15,172 bases of DNA from Candidatus Gottesmanbacteria bacterium. GTDB taxonomy: Bacteria > Patescibacteriota > Microgenomatia > UBA10105 > UBA927. Of this stretch, positions 5,842 to 12,603 are shown piece after piece. The DNA is taken from the NCBI GenBank assembly GCA_016199185.1, contig JACQHE010000037.1:1-15172 (forward strand), given 5' to 3'. Numbering within the stretch: position 1 is the first letter of the stretch; each line of letters starts with the position of its first letter. The notes under the pieces are model-generated. The model made no database searches. It was given only the letters and a program-made list of their open reading frames with translations, and was not told where the DNA came from. Made by a program: the position numbers and the translations under genes.

Positions 5842-6429
5842 GTGATACTAGAAGACCTTATCATCTCCAGAGTCAGGGTCAAGATGCTCACGCTTTTTCT
5901 TTCCCACCCTGGTACCATTTTTCACGTCCGTGACATTGTGCGGAAAGTCGACGAGGAAATAAATGCCGTTCGTCGCGAACTTGCGCACATGGAAAAAAAG
6001 GGAATGGTTACCAAAGAAGCTCGGGCCAATCGACTGTTTTATACATTCCGAAAAGACTACCCCCTCTACTTTGAGCTTATCGAGCTCATTGGCAAAACCA
6101 GCGGGTTAGGGTGGGACATCCTCAAGCAGAAGGCCAAACTGGGTAAAATCAAGTTTGCCATGCTTTCCGGCAGGTTCCTGCGCGGGCTTTCCAAGAGAGG
6201 CTCCACAGACGTCGATCTTCTCGTGGTGGGTACCGTGGTCCTTCCGGAGTTGGCGCAGATCGTCAAGTCCGAGGAGACCAAGCGCGGACGCGAGCTTAAC
6301 TACACCGTGATGACGGAAGAAGAGTTTGTCTTCCGCAAGCGTCGCCGCGATCCGTTCGTCATCGGTATTCTCACCGGATCCCGCGTCATGATTGTGGGAG
6401 ACGAAGAAGAACTCGTTGACGGACTGTAA
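5842..6429 (+). CDS. Winged-helix / nucleotidyltransferase-like regulator
   Basis: 195 residues with a GTG start eight bases after the DUF3048 stop. Residues 1-75 form a winged helix-turn-helix (VKMLTLFLSHPG, VRRELAHMEKKGMV, NRLFYTFRKDYPLY), similar to ArsR/MarR-type DNA-binding domains. Residues 103-195 look like a minimal nucleotidyltransferase fold: KFAMLSGRFLRG, then STDVDLLVVG with the DxD pair at 123 and 125. The canonical hG[GS] motif before it is replaced by SG, so catalysis is doubtful. Such fusions recur in CPR genomes, and I would expect a transcriptional regulator, perhaps sensing a nucleotide. Target genes are unknown. The promoter and start of secD lie directly behind it. Confidence 0.8.
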   Translation: MILEDLIISRVRVKMLTLFLSHPGTIFHVRDIVRKVDEEINAVRRELAHMEKKGMVTKEARANRLFYTFRKDYPLYFELIELIGKTSGLGWDILKQKAKLGKIKFAMLSGRFLRGLSKRGSTDVDLLVVGTVVLPELAQIVKSEETKRGRELNYTVMTEEEFVFRKRRRDPFVIGILTGSRVMIVGDEEELVDGL

Positions 6430-6446
6430 CTGCCCCATGCTACAAT
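6416..6446 (+). promoter_or_regulatory. secD promoter inside the end of the HTH gene
   Basis: TGCTACAAT (6438-6446) is an extended -10; TTGACG (6416-6421) lies 19 bases before TACAAT. The ATG at 6454 begins eight bases after the -10 ends, which predicts a leaderless secD mRNA. No Shine-Dalgarno site is present. Confidence 0.6.
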
Positions 6447-6453
6447 ACTCACC

Positions 6454-7839
6454 ATGTTCAAGAATCCTCGACGCGTATTTCTTCTCATCATTCTGCTCAC
6501 GGCCATCCTTGCCGCCATAGACCTCCCGGAAAACTTTCGGATAGAGCGCACCGTCTTTGGCAGAAAAATTGATATAACGATCAACCCGCCGGAGATCAAT
6601 ATCAATGTGGCTAACATCCGCATCCGGAAACTGTTCAGAACGCAGTTGGGTTTGGACCTTTCCGGCGGAACCCACATCGTTCTTGACGCAAACATGACCG
6701 GCGTTCCTGCCGGCGAGCGAAACGATGCGCTGGAGGCCAGCCGGCAGGTTATCGACCGGAGGGTCAACTTTTTCGGCGTCGCCGAACCGGTCGTTCAGAC
6801 GGCAAAATCCGGCGACCAGTACCGCGTCATCGTCGAGCTTCCCGGCGTGACGGATGTGGACTCTGCCGTTGCCCTCATCGGGCAAACCGCAAGCTTGGAG
6901 TTTCGCGAGTTTACCGATCCCGCGGCAGCCACCGGCGCGGCGCAAGTGTTTCCGCGGCTTGCAAATACCAAATCCGTTGATATTACAGGCAAAGATCTCA
7001 AGAGCGCGAAGCTCGATTTTAGTTCTGATACCGGCGCGCCGCAGGTGGCGCTTGAGTTTACTCCCGACGGCACGGTCAAGTTTGCCTCTGCCACAGCCCG
7101 TCTGGTAAATAAACATCTTGCGATCTTTCTGGATGATCAGCCGCTCACCTGGCCGCGGGTTAATACCGCAATCAGCGACGGACGTGCCGTCATTACGGGC
7201 GGGTTCACGGTCGAGCAGGCCAAAAATCTCTCGCTTCAGCTGGCAGCCGGTGCCCTTCCCGTGCCGGTCAAGGTGGTGGAAAAGCGCACGATCGGTGCGA
7301 CCTTGGGCGAGGCCTCCGTCACGAAAAGTGTCCGTGCCGGTCTTATTGGTCTTGCAGTTGTTGCTTTATTTATGATCGCCCAGTACGGGAGGCTGGGGTT
7401 GCTTGCCGATGCGGCGCTTCTCGTGTACGGCATTACCACATACGCACTGTTTCGTCTTATACCCGTCACGCTCACGCTTCCCGGTATCGCCGGATTTATC
7501 CTCTCTATCGGCATGGCAGTGGATAGCAACATCCTTATTTTTGAACGGTACAAAGAGGAGCGCTTTCGCGGCAAGCCGTCGGGTATTGCCATGGAGCAGG
7601 CATTCGGCCGGGCGTGGGACAGTATCCGCGACGCCAACATTACGACCATTCTGACCGCCATCATCCTGTATAATCCCGGCAACTGGCAGTTTCTGCCCAG
7701 TTCCGGCATGGTGCGCGGATTTGCCCTGACCTTATTTTTGGGAGTGATTGTGGGGCTGTTTACCGGCATCGTCGTGACCAGGACGTTTGTGAGAGTGCTG
7801 TATAGTGAAAAATCCAAAATTCTAATATCTAAATCCTAA
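6454..7839 (+). CDS. secD: Protein translocase subunit SecD
   Basis: Membrane subunit of the SecDF complex, which uses the proton gradient to pull proteins through SecYEG from the outer side. 461 residues: first membrane segment near residues 8-23, the family motif LGLDLSGGTHIVLDA near 70, a large external domain with the P1-like sequence RRVNFFGVAEPVVQ, and a C-terminal block of five or six membrane segments. The block contains AGFILSIGMAVDSNILIFER, followed by a RDANITTILTAIILY helix. The length is within the normal range for separate SecD proteins. secF follows after a 98-bp AT-rich repeat; the last SecD codons (SKILISKS) are themselves part of that repeat. Its likely promoter is at 6416-6446. 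Confidence 0.96.
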   Translation: MFKNPRRVFLLIILLTAILAAIDLPENFRIERTVFGRKIDITINPPEININVANIRIRKLFRTQLGLDLSGGTHIVLDANMTGVPAGERNDALEASRQVIDRRVNFFGVAEPVVQTAKSGDQYRVIVELPGVTDVDSAVALIGQTASLEFREFTDPAAATGAAQVFPRLANTKSVDITGKDLKSAKLDFSSDTGAPQVALEFTPDGTVKFASATARLVNKHLAIFLDDQPLTWPRVNTAISDGRAVITGGFTVEQAKNLSLQLAAGALPVPVKVVEKRTIGATLGEASVTKSVRAGLIGLAVVALFMIAQYGRLGLLADAALLVYGITTYALFRLIPVTLTLPGIAGFILSIGMAVDSNILIFERYKEERFRGKPSGIAMEQAFGRAWDSIRDANITTILTAIILYNPGNWQFLPSSGMVRGFALTLFLGVIVGLFTGIVVTRTFVRVLYSEKSKILISKS

Positions 7840-7937
7840 ACAATATCAAAATCCAAAACTCAAAATTCAAAACGTTTTGAATTTAGAATTTCGATATTTG
7901 GATTTGTTTAGGATTTGGTGCTTAGGATTTAGAATTT
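7811..7937. repeat. AT-rich imperfect inverted repeat between secD and secF
   Basis: A perfect 22-bp palindrome is centred at 7873/7874 (7863-7884, arm AAATTCAAAAC). Outside it the arms continue with imperfect complementarity: words such as AATCCTAAAC on the left answer GTTTAGGATT on the right. Together they make a hairpin of roughly 50-60 imperfect pairs. The left arm covers the last codons and stop of secD; the right arm runs up to the secF ATG. No ORF or Shine-Dalgarno site is present in it. Confidence 0.75.
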
Positions 7938-8750
7938 ATGATTAGGTTTAGTAAATATCTCTGGCTTTACGCCCTCATCTCGGGTCTCGTCCTTGTGCCC
8001 GGTGTATACTCTCTGGCGAGGTACGGCCTCAAGCAGTCCATAGACTTTACCGGCGGGGCGCTTCTTGAGGTTTCCTATGACACACCGCCGGAGAGCGCGA
8101 TTGTGGCAGCGGCGACCAAGACCAATACCAATTCCTATATCTTCCGTATGAAAACGGATGAGTCAGCTGTCTTGGCTACCCAGGGGGCGACCATCCTTCG
8201 CAGTGAAACCGTCGGGCCGGTCTTAGGAAGTGAGCTTTTGGTGAAGTCAATCGTTGCCGCAGTCATCGCCATCGTAGGAATACTTCTCTACGTGGCCTAT
8301 GCCTTCAAAAACATCAAGTTCGGGCTCTCGGCGATTGTTGCCCTTATCCACGACCTTCTGGTCGTCCTCGGCGTATTTTCGCTCCTTGGTGTTTTGTGGG
8401 GGGTAGAAGTGGACACGCTTTTCGTCACCGCGTTTCTTACCACCATGAGTTTCTCGGTGCACGATACGATTGTCGTGTTTGACCGCATCCGCGAGTATAG
8501 GAGGCGCGACGAGAAGACGCCCTTTGACGAGCTGGCCGATGCTGCACTCACCGAGACCATGGGCAGGTCGCTCACCAATTCTTTCACCATAGTTTTCATG
8601 CTTTTAGCGCTCATCCTCATGGGCGGGGAGAGTATCAAATGGTTTGTCGTCGCCCTTCTGGTCGGCACCATCTCCGGCACCTACTCCTCGCCCTTCGTCG
8701 CCACCCCGATCCTTATTTTGTGGGATCGTTGGGAAAAGAAGAAGAAATGA
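7938..8750 (+). CDS. secF: Protein translocase subunit SecF
   Basis: Partner of SecD. 270 residues, slightly shorter than E. coli SecF (323). First membrane segment near residues 8-25, then the signature IDFTGGALLEVSYD, a small external domain, and five C-terminal membrane segments. These include TTMSFSVHDTIVVFDRIREY and RSLTNSFTIVFMLLALILMGG, which match the SecF motifs. The start is set by the usual distance to the first membrane segment; no Shine-Dalgarno site is present, and translation probably follows secD on the same transcript. The stop lies 38 bases inside the 3' end of the opposite-strand cca gene, and I see no terminator between them. Confidence 0.96.
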   Translation: MIRFSKYLWLYALISGLVLVPGVYSLARYGLKQSIDFTGGALLEVSYDTPPESAIVAAATKTNTNSYIFRMKTDESAVLATQGATILRSETVGPVLGSELLVKSIVAAVIAIVGILLYVAYAFKNIKFGLSAIVALIHDLLVVLGVFSLLGVLWGVEVDTLFVTAFLTTMSFSVHDTIVVFDRIREYRRRDEKTPFDELADAALTETMGRSLTNSFTIVFMLLALILMGGESIKWFVVALLVGTISGTYSSPFVATPILILWDRWEKKKK

Positions 8751-10131
8751 TGGACTTTCCCGTAATCGATTTCAACTCTCGCATTCTTTTGAGCAGCGCC
8801 TCTCGTTCGTTCGGAAGCTTCCCTTCCTCCACTTCTTCAAAAAGTTGATCCAGGATCTTTCCGATGACCGGTCCGGGCTTGACGCCCAGTTCAGCCATCA
8901 CGTCGTGGCCGTCGACTGCAAGATCATGGACGGTAAACGGCTGTTTTTGCACCTCCACGAGCCGTTTCTTATAAAGCTCAAGCCGCCATGACGTGTCCCT
9001 TGCTCCTCCTCCCAACCGGTCACCCGTGCGAAGGGCGAGCATTGCTTCAAGATTGTCGCGGCCGACCCGCCGGATAAAGCGCCGGAGAGCTGCATCGGTC
9101 TGTCGCTCATCCACGCTGAACTGGTGCCAGCGGACGAGGGTTGTCACAAGGTCTGCCTGCTTTTTAGAAAGCCGCAGCCTGCGCACGATGTCCCGCACGA
9201 GTTTGACCCCCACCACTTCGTGGTTATAAAACGTGATGATTCCGGACTGGTCTTTGCGAAATGTTTTTGGTTTGCCGACGTCATGGAGGAGGGTAGCCAG
9301 TCTCACGACCGGGTCAGGAGACGGGCAGTATTTGAGCGCCATCACCGAGTGCGTGCCCACGTCGTAAATGTGGTGGCGTTTCGGGCTCTTTTGGGCTGCC
9401 CCAAACGCCTCGTCAAGTTCCGGTAAGATGAGTTTGAGAAGCCCCGTAGATTTAAGGATTAAGATTCCGTCGGCCGCAAACTGCGCGGCAAGCGTACGTA
9501 ACAGCTCGTCGCGGATACGCTCCATGGATATGGCAGCCAGTAGGGGGGCATGAGCTTTAATGCCGGCAAGCGTGGCTTCTGCGATCATGAAGCCCAGTTC
9601 GGCAGCAAGCCGCACCGCCCGCATCATCCGTAGCGCATCTTCCCCAAAGCGGGCCTTAGGATCGCGGACTGCACGAACGAGTTTCGCCTTGATGTCTTTT
9701 TGACCGTCGTAGGGATCGATGAGCGTTTTCCCATTCGTTGCGATCGCATTGATCGTAAAGTCCCGCCGAGCCAGATCCTCTTCGATTGTTTTTCCCCAGG
9801 CGATGGTATCCGGATGCCTCCGGTCCGTGTACCCCCCTTCACTCCTATACGTTGTAACCTCGTAGATATCTTCTATTTCATCTGACGACTGATGACTGAC
9901 GACTGATGACTTATATATTTTAATGCCTACCGTCCCAAACTGATTATCGTAAAAACTGTCCGGGAACAGGTTGAGGATTTCTTCCGGTGTCGCGTTGGTC
10001 GTAAAGTCCCAACCCTTCGTCGGCCTGCCCATGAGCGTATCCCGTACCGATCCGCCCACGGCATAGGCCTCAAAGCCTGTTTGATTAAGGGTGGCGATGA
10101 TTTGTTTTACCCGGGTTGGAAGGGTAATCAT
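8713..10131 (-). CDS. cca: CCA-adding tRNA nucleotidyltransferase with HD domain
   Basis: Adds or repairs the 3' CCA end of tRNA. 472 residues: class II nucleotidyltransferase head with VGGSVRD at 26-31, a DxD region reading TKGWDFTTNATPEE (39-50), TTYRSEG and ARRDFTINAIA; a middle RNA-binding part (FGEDALRMMRAVRLAAELGF); then an HD phosphohydrolase domain with LLHDVGKP and NHEVVG. The first Asp of the DxD pair appears as Gly40, with Asp42 kept. The segment SSVVSHQSSDEIED between KIYK and IYEVTTYRSEG comes partly from a duplicated 14-bp sequence (9883-9910). The extreme C-terminus (SSSFPNDPTK) is read from DNA that is antisense to secF. A -10 lies six bases before the ATG, and no Shine-Dalgarno site is seen. 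Confidence 0.95.
   Translation of the reverse strand: MITLPTRVKQIIATLNQTGFEAYAVGGSVRDTLMGRPTKGWDFTTNATPEEILNLFPDSFYDNQFGTVGIKIYKSSVVSHQSSDEIEDIYEVTTYRSEGGYTDRRHPDTIAWGKTIEEDLARRDFTINAIATNGKTLIDPYDGQKDIKAKLVRAVRDPKARFGEDALRMMRAVRLAAELGFMIAEATLAGIKAHAPLLAAISMERIRDELLRTLAAQFAADGILILKSTGLLKLILPELDEAFGAAQKSPKRHHIYDVGTHSVMALKYCPSPDPVVRLATLLHDVGKPKTFRKDQSGIITFYNHEVVGVKLVRDIVRRLRLSKKQADLVTTLVRWHQFSVDERQTDAALRRFIRRVGRDNLEAMLALRTGDRLGGGARDTSWRLELYKKRLVEVQKQPFTVHDLAVDGHDVMAELGVKPGPVIGKILDQLFEEVEEGKLPNEREALLKRMRELKSITGKSIISSSFPNDPTK
9883..9910. repeat. Two-copy 14-bp tandem repeat inside cca
   Basis: TGACGACTGATGAC occurs twice in direct succession (9883-9896 and 9897-9910). On the coding strand it gives VVSHQSS in a loop between two beta strands of the nucleotidyltransferase head, where related proteins vary in length. 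Confidence 0.8.
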
Positions 10132-10137
10132 AGCTGT

Positions 10138-10146
10138 ATGATATCA
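10138..10146 (-). promoter_or_regulatory. cca promoter, extended -10
   Basis: Minus strand TGATATCAT, an extended -10 whose end is six bases before the ATG at 10131. TATGAT (10148-10143) is an overlapping alternative. The spacing predicts a leaderless mRNA. Confidence 0.45.
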
Positions 10147-10154
10147 TAGACTCC

Positions 10155-10182
10155 ATGACCCTTCGACTATGCTCAGGGTCAT
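10155..10182. repeat. Palindromic repeat between cca and recJ
   Basis: ATGACCC (10155-10161) pairs with GGGTCAT (10176-10182), with the interior CTTCGACTATGCTCA. The CCTTCGACT word links it to the repeat at 2464-2509. It occupies most of the divergent 69-bp gap. Confidence 0.75.
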
Positions 10183-10200
10183 AGTGAGTTAAATCGAACT

Positions 10201-11880
10201 ATGAAGAAATGGGAAGGTTTACTAAGAACATTGCTGCAAAATAGGGGTATTAAGACCAAAAAAGAAATCGAGGATTTTTTGCACCCCCCTTATCCCCCCG
10301 ATATCCCTGATCTCCCTGATATGAGCAAAGCCGTCACCCGTATCAGGAAAGCCATCAAACATAAAGAATCCATCGTGGTCTACGCCGACTATGATGCTGA
10401 TGGCATCACCGCCGGTGCCATCATGTGGGAGTCGCTCCACCATCTTGGCGCCCACGTCATGCCGTACATTCCGCACCGGGTGGAGGAAGGCTACGGGTTG
10501 TCTGTTAAGGGGATTGATGCAGTAAGAGCGCAATACGACCCATCGCTTATCATTACCGTTGATCACGGTATTACGGCATGGGAAAAGGTGGAATACGCAA
10601 AAAAAATGGGGATGGACGTCATCGTTACCGATCACCACGTTAAACCAAAAAAACTCCCTGACTGCACGATTGTCCATACGACTCAACTCTCCGGTGCCGG
10701 CGTGTCGTGGTTTCTCGCCCGCCACGTCATTCTGGCAAGCGAGTCTTCGAGCGCGTCCAGAATCCCCGTTGGATCCTGGACAAGCCAGGATGACGCAGCA
10801 CTTCTAGAACTTGCCGCCGTCGGGACGATCGCAGATATGGTTCCTTTGGTTGGCCCAAATCGCTCGATTGCCAAATACGGATTGGCGGCGATTAATGAGA
10901 CTAAGCGGGTAGGTCTTGAGGCATTGATCGCCGATGCCGGGCTCACCAAGGGCGCCCTGGATGTCTACGCCGTCTCCCACATGGTCGCGCCGAGGCTTAA
11001 TGCCATGGGGAGGATTGAACACGCCATGGATGCGCTCCGGCTTCTTTGCACCAAGCAGCAAAGTAAAGCAGCACTTTTAGCCCAAAAATTAGGATTTAAA
11101 AATCGTGAACGTCAGCAACTTACACTTGACACAACTGCGCATGCTTTACAAGGTCTCTCCTTGCTAAAGCAAGGAGAGACCTTAAGAAAATTATTATTTG
11201 TGGTTCACGAATCCTACAATCCCGGCGTCATCGGGCTGGTTGCCGGTAAGCTCGTAGAGAAGTATTATCGTCCGGCCATCGTCGTATCCAAAGGAAAGGT
11301 CTATAGCAAAGCTTCTGCGCGCTCTATCAATGGATTTAACATTGTGGAAGCCATCCGTTCCTGCAGCGACATCCTCGTTGACGTCGGAGGACACCCGATG
11401 GCAGCCGGATTTACCGTCGAGACGAAGCACTTAAAAACGCTTCAGAAACGGCTCGAGAAGCTGGCGGAACAAGAGCTTGATGAAGTTAAGCTGACGCGCA
11501 CGCTCAACATCGACGCCGAGATTCCTCTTGATTTGGTTACCCAGGAATTTTACCAAGCCATCCAACAGCTCCAACCCTTCGGCTTGGGCAACCCCGAGCC
11601 GGTTTTTATGACCAGGATGATCCTTGTCAAAGAAGCCCGCCTGGTGGGCGAGGGTGGCAAGCACCTGAAATTACGTATTTCCGCATCAACGCATCAACGC
11701 ATCAACGCATTAACCCCACCCATTGACGCCATCGCCTTTAACCAAGGAAGCCTATACGGCAAGCTGCAGTCAGGCCAGCCGGTCGATCTCGCTTACACCA
11801 TCGCCCTGGACACCTGGAACGGCAATTCCAGATTGCAGTTAAAGATAAAAGATATTCATCTTCAGCCACAATCCCGGTAG
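10201..11880 (+). CDS. recJ: Single-stranded-DNA-specific exonuclease RecJ
   Basis: 5'-3' single-strand exonuclease of the DHH superfamily, used in recombination and mismatch or base-excision repair. 559 residues. Metal-binding motifs are present in order: YADYDADG (61-68), DHG (121-123), TDHH (143-146), and AAVGTIADMVPL (206-217). The DHHA1 domain has GGHPMAAGF (396-404), and an OB-fold domain follows (LQPFGLGNPEPVF onward). The length fits the family. Three repeat-derived stretches sit in loops: RIPVGSWTSQDD (187-198), GLSLLKQGETL (318-328) and STHQRINALT, the last from an 8-bp tandem repeat. All keep the frame. The stop codon lies inside the first helix of the RNA element at 11871. No Shine-Dalgarno site; TTAAAT (10189-10194) six bases before the ATG may be a -10. 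Confidence 0.95.
   Translation: MKKWEGLLRTLLQNRGIKTKKEIEDFLHPPYPPDIPDLPDMSKAVTRIRKAIKHKESIVVYADYDADGITAGAIMWESLHHLGAHVMPYIPHRVEEGYGLSVKGIDAVRAQYDPSLIITVDHGITAWEKVEYAKKMGMDVIVTDHHVKPKKLPDCTIVHTTQLSGAGVSWFLARHVILASESSSASRIPVGSWTSQDDAALLELAAVGTIADMVPLVGPNRSIAKYGLAAINETKRVGLEALIADAGLTKGALDVYAVSHMVAPRLNAMGRIEHAMDALRLLCTKQQSKAALLAQKLGFKNRERQQLTLDTTAHALQGLSLLKQGETLRKLLFVVHESYNPGVIGLVAGKLVEKYYRPAIVVSKGKVYSKASARSINGFNIVEAIRSCSDILVDVGGHPMAAGFTVETKHLKTLQKRLEKLAEQELDEVKLTRTLNIDAEIPLDLVTQEFYQAIQQLQPFGLGNPEPVFMTRMILVKEARLVGEGGKHLKLRISASTHQRINALTPPIDAIAFNQGSLYGKLQSGQPVDLAYTIALDTWNGNSRLQLKIKDIHLQPQSR
10764..10796. repeat. Palindromic repeat in frame inside recJ (residues about 187-199)
   Basis: ATCCTGG (10773-10779) pairs with CCAGGAT (10785-10791). 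The peptide GSWTSQDD is one I recall from translated dispersed repeats. It falls between the GVSWFLARHVI helix and the conserved AAVGTIADMVPL motif, where standard RecJ proteins have a shorter connection. Confidence 0.65.
11150..11183. repeat. Perfect 15-bp inverted repeat inside recJ
   Basis: AAGGTCTCTCCTTGC (11150-11164), loop TAAA, and its exact complement at 11169-11183. It encodes the QGLSLLKQGET region. A perfect stem of this length is not expected from coding constraint alone and suggests insertion of a palindromic element. Confidence 0.8.
11683..11714. repeat. 8-bp tandem repeat inside recJ
   Basis: GCATCAAC occurs three times in a row (11683-11706), followed by a fourth copy with one change, GCATTAAC (11707-11714). 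The unit is not a multiple of three, so loss or gain of one copy would shift the recJ frame about 55 codons before the stop. Confidence 0.8.
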
Positions 11881-11985
11881 TATGCTCGCCACTTCCGAAG
11901 CTTACAGCTTCGCGTCGTGGTGTCGTAACTACGGGATTGATGGTTACTAAGCTCTTCGCCCAGGGCGGATCGCAAAGTAACCATC
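11871..11985 (+). ncRNA. Structured RNA element, copy 1 (overlaps recJ stop)
   Basis: Domain A: ATCCC (11871-11875) pairs with GGGAT (11933-11937); after a bulged G, GTAGT (11877-11881) pairs with ACTAC (11928-11932). An internal loop follows (ATGCTCG against TGTCGTA), then CCAC/GTGG (11889-11892, 11917-11920), then CGAAGCT, loop TAC, AGCTTCG (11896-11912). Domain B: GATGGTTACT (11939-11948) pairs with AGTAACCATC (11976-11985). It encloses the unpaired AAGCTC and CGCAA and a small CGCC-CAG-GGCG hairpin. Copy 2 at 12739 has the same plan with compensating changes. The first strand includes the recJ stop codon, so copy 1 would be the recJ 3' UTR if transcribed on the plus strand. I recognise no known RNA class. 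The strand is inferred from one G-U pair in copy 2. Confidence 0.65.
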
Positions 11986-12055
11986 AAAAAAATCCCCGCT
12001 TTCCTGCCTGCCGGCAGGCTTTCTGGCGCTATACTTGCCATGGAAAACGGGGATT
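11986..12055 (-). terminator. Minus-strand terminator with a palindrome in its loop
   Basis: On the minus strand a stem of 13 pairs with one mismatch ends in CGGGGATT and runs into TTTTTTT. In plus coordinates the arms are 11991-12004 and 12042-12055, with the A-tract at 11986-11992. The long loop contains the perfect 14-bp palindrome GCCTGCCGGCAGGC (12006-12019), probably another inserted repeat. The T-tract directly abuts RNA element copy 1. Confidence 0.6.
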
Positions 12056-12071
12056 TATTGATTTGAAAATT

Positions 12072-12133
12072 CCGCAAAACGCCAAAATTAAAGATGTTAT
12101 AAGTATAACACCTTCAGAATGGGCGTTTTGCGG
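12072..12133. repeat. Perfect 12-bp inverted repeat with an inner hairpin
   Basis: CCGCAAAACGCC (12072-12083) pairs exactly with GGCGTTTTGCGG (12122-12133). The loop holds TGTTAT (12095-12100) and ATAACA (12105-12110), a second hairpin. No T-tract follows, so it is not an ordinary terminator. TGTTATAAG in the inner hairpin resembles an extended -10. Confidence 0.75.
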
Positions 12134-12164
12134 TGTGATGAATAATAAAAAAGAATTTTTTTGT

Positions 12165-12193
12165 TTGCACGCTGTGTGCAATTTTTCTTTTTT
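12165..12193 (+). terminator. Rho-independent terminator (plus strand)
   Basis: TTGCAC (12165-12170), loop GCTGT, GTGCAA (12176-12181), followed by TTTTTCTTTTTT. It would end any plus-strand transcript reading through from recJ and RNA element copy 1, the only plus-strand units upstream. Confidence 0.7.
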
Positions 12194-12242
12194 ATTTTCA
12201 TTTGTTGCTCATTCTGGGGAAGTTTTTTCTCGAAGATTCGAG

Positions 12243-12307
12243 AAAAAAATACAACCCCAAAGGGAGAGGCCCAGCGCCAGCGGCTGATAGTTCGGCGCCG
12301 GGCCTCT
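12243..12307 (-). terminator. Hairpin terminator for the minus-strand CxxC gene
   Basis: AGAGGCCC (12265-12272) pairs with GGGCCTCT (12300-12307), and GCGCC (12274-12278) with GGCGC (12294-12298). On the minus strand the stem begins five bases after the CDS stop, and seven T residues (plus 12243-12249) follow after a 15-base gap. The gap makes the termination call less certain than the hairpin. Confidence 0.6.
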
Positions 12308-12312
12308 AGTTC

Positions 12313-12534
12313 TTACGTGTCCTCCTCCGCGTCCTCCTCGTCGAGAGCGAGGAGCAGTTGGGCTGTCTCTGCGTCAACTTGATAACGACCTTGGATTCGA
12401 CGGATCACCTTCGGCGCTTTCTCTTGGAGAGATTGATGACCGTTCAAGAGCCGGTCACATTTGCAGCAGAGGCCATTGTCTGCTGCTCTACCGGCGGCCG
12501 GTACCTGACCAATCCCGCAATGGCTGCACAACAT
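12313..12534 (-). CDS. Small CxxC protein with acidic tail, unknown function
   Basis: 73 residues. Two pairs of cysteines (C3/C6 in CSHC and C23/C26 in CCKC) suggest one zinc site in the first 30 residues. A basic helix follows (EKAPKVIRRIQGRYQV, about 38-53), then a predicted helix and a strongly acidic end (LDEEDAEEDT). I do not recognise the family; a zinc-ribbon that binds nucleic acid is a reasonable guess only. The case for a real gene is good: on the minus strand AAAGGAG lies six bases before the ATG, and a GC-rich hairpin follows the stop. Its upstream region carries RNA element copy 2 and other hairpins, so it may have a long structured leader starting near 12995. Confidence 0.72.
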   Translation of the reverse strand: MLCSHCGIGQVPAAGRAADNGLCCKCDRLLNGHQSLQEKAPKVIRRIQGRYQVDAETAQLLLALDEEDAEEDT

Positions 12535-12603
12535 CTAGGACTCCTTTCGGTTGGTGATGCGGATAGGGGAACGGAAGAAGAGTTGAAGTTATTCCTTAAT
12601 TCT

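Larger units (their letters stand above)
12056..12312. other. Gene-free stretch with three strong inverted repeats
   Basis: I see no convincing gene here. It holds a perfect 12-bp inverted repeat (12072-12133), a plus-strand terminator (12165-12193), an AT-rich palindrome TTTTTTCTCG...CGAGAAAAAA (about 12226-12249) and the minus-strand terminator at 12265-12307. A plus-strand frame ending at 12287 is open from 11937, but composition and position do not support it. Confidence 0.6.

Noticed and set aside
6106..7116. 336-aa open frame on the minus strand under the HTH gene and secD
   Set aside because: It is antisense to two well-supported genes, has no family motifs, and reflects GC-rich codon bias.
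9883..11714. Direct repeats in cca and recJ as possible CRISPR
   Set aside because: Units of 8 and 14 bp are contiguous without spacers and lie inside coding frames; no cas genes are present.
11862..12077. 71-aa minus-strand frame through RNA element copy 1
   Set aside because: The corresponding conserved blocks in copy 2 fall in a different frame with no shared peptide; conservation follows RNA loops, not codons.
11937..12287. 116-aa plus-strand frame in the recJ downstream region
   Set aside because: It crosses two terminators and several hairpins and has no domain or ribosome site. An internal ATG at 12138 gives a 49-aa frame with a hydrophobic stretch, also unsupported.
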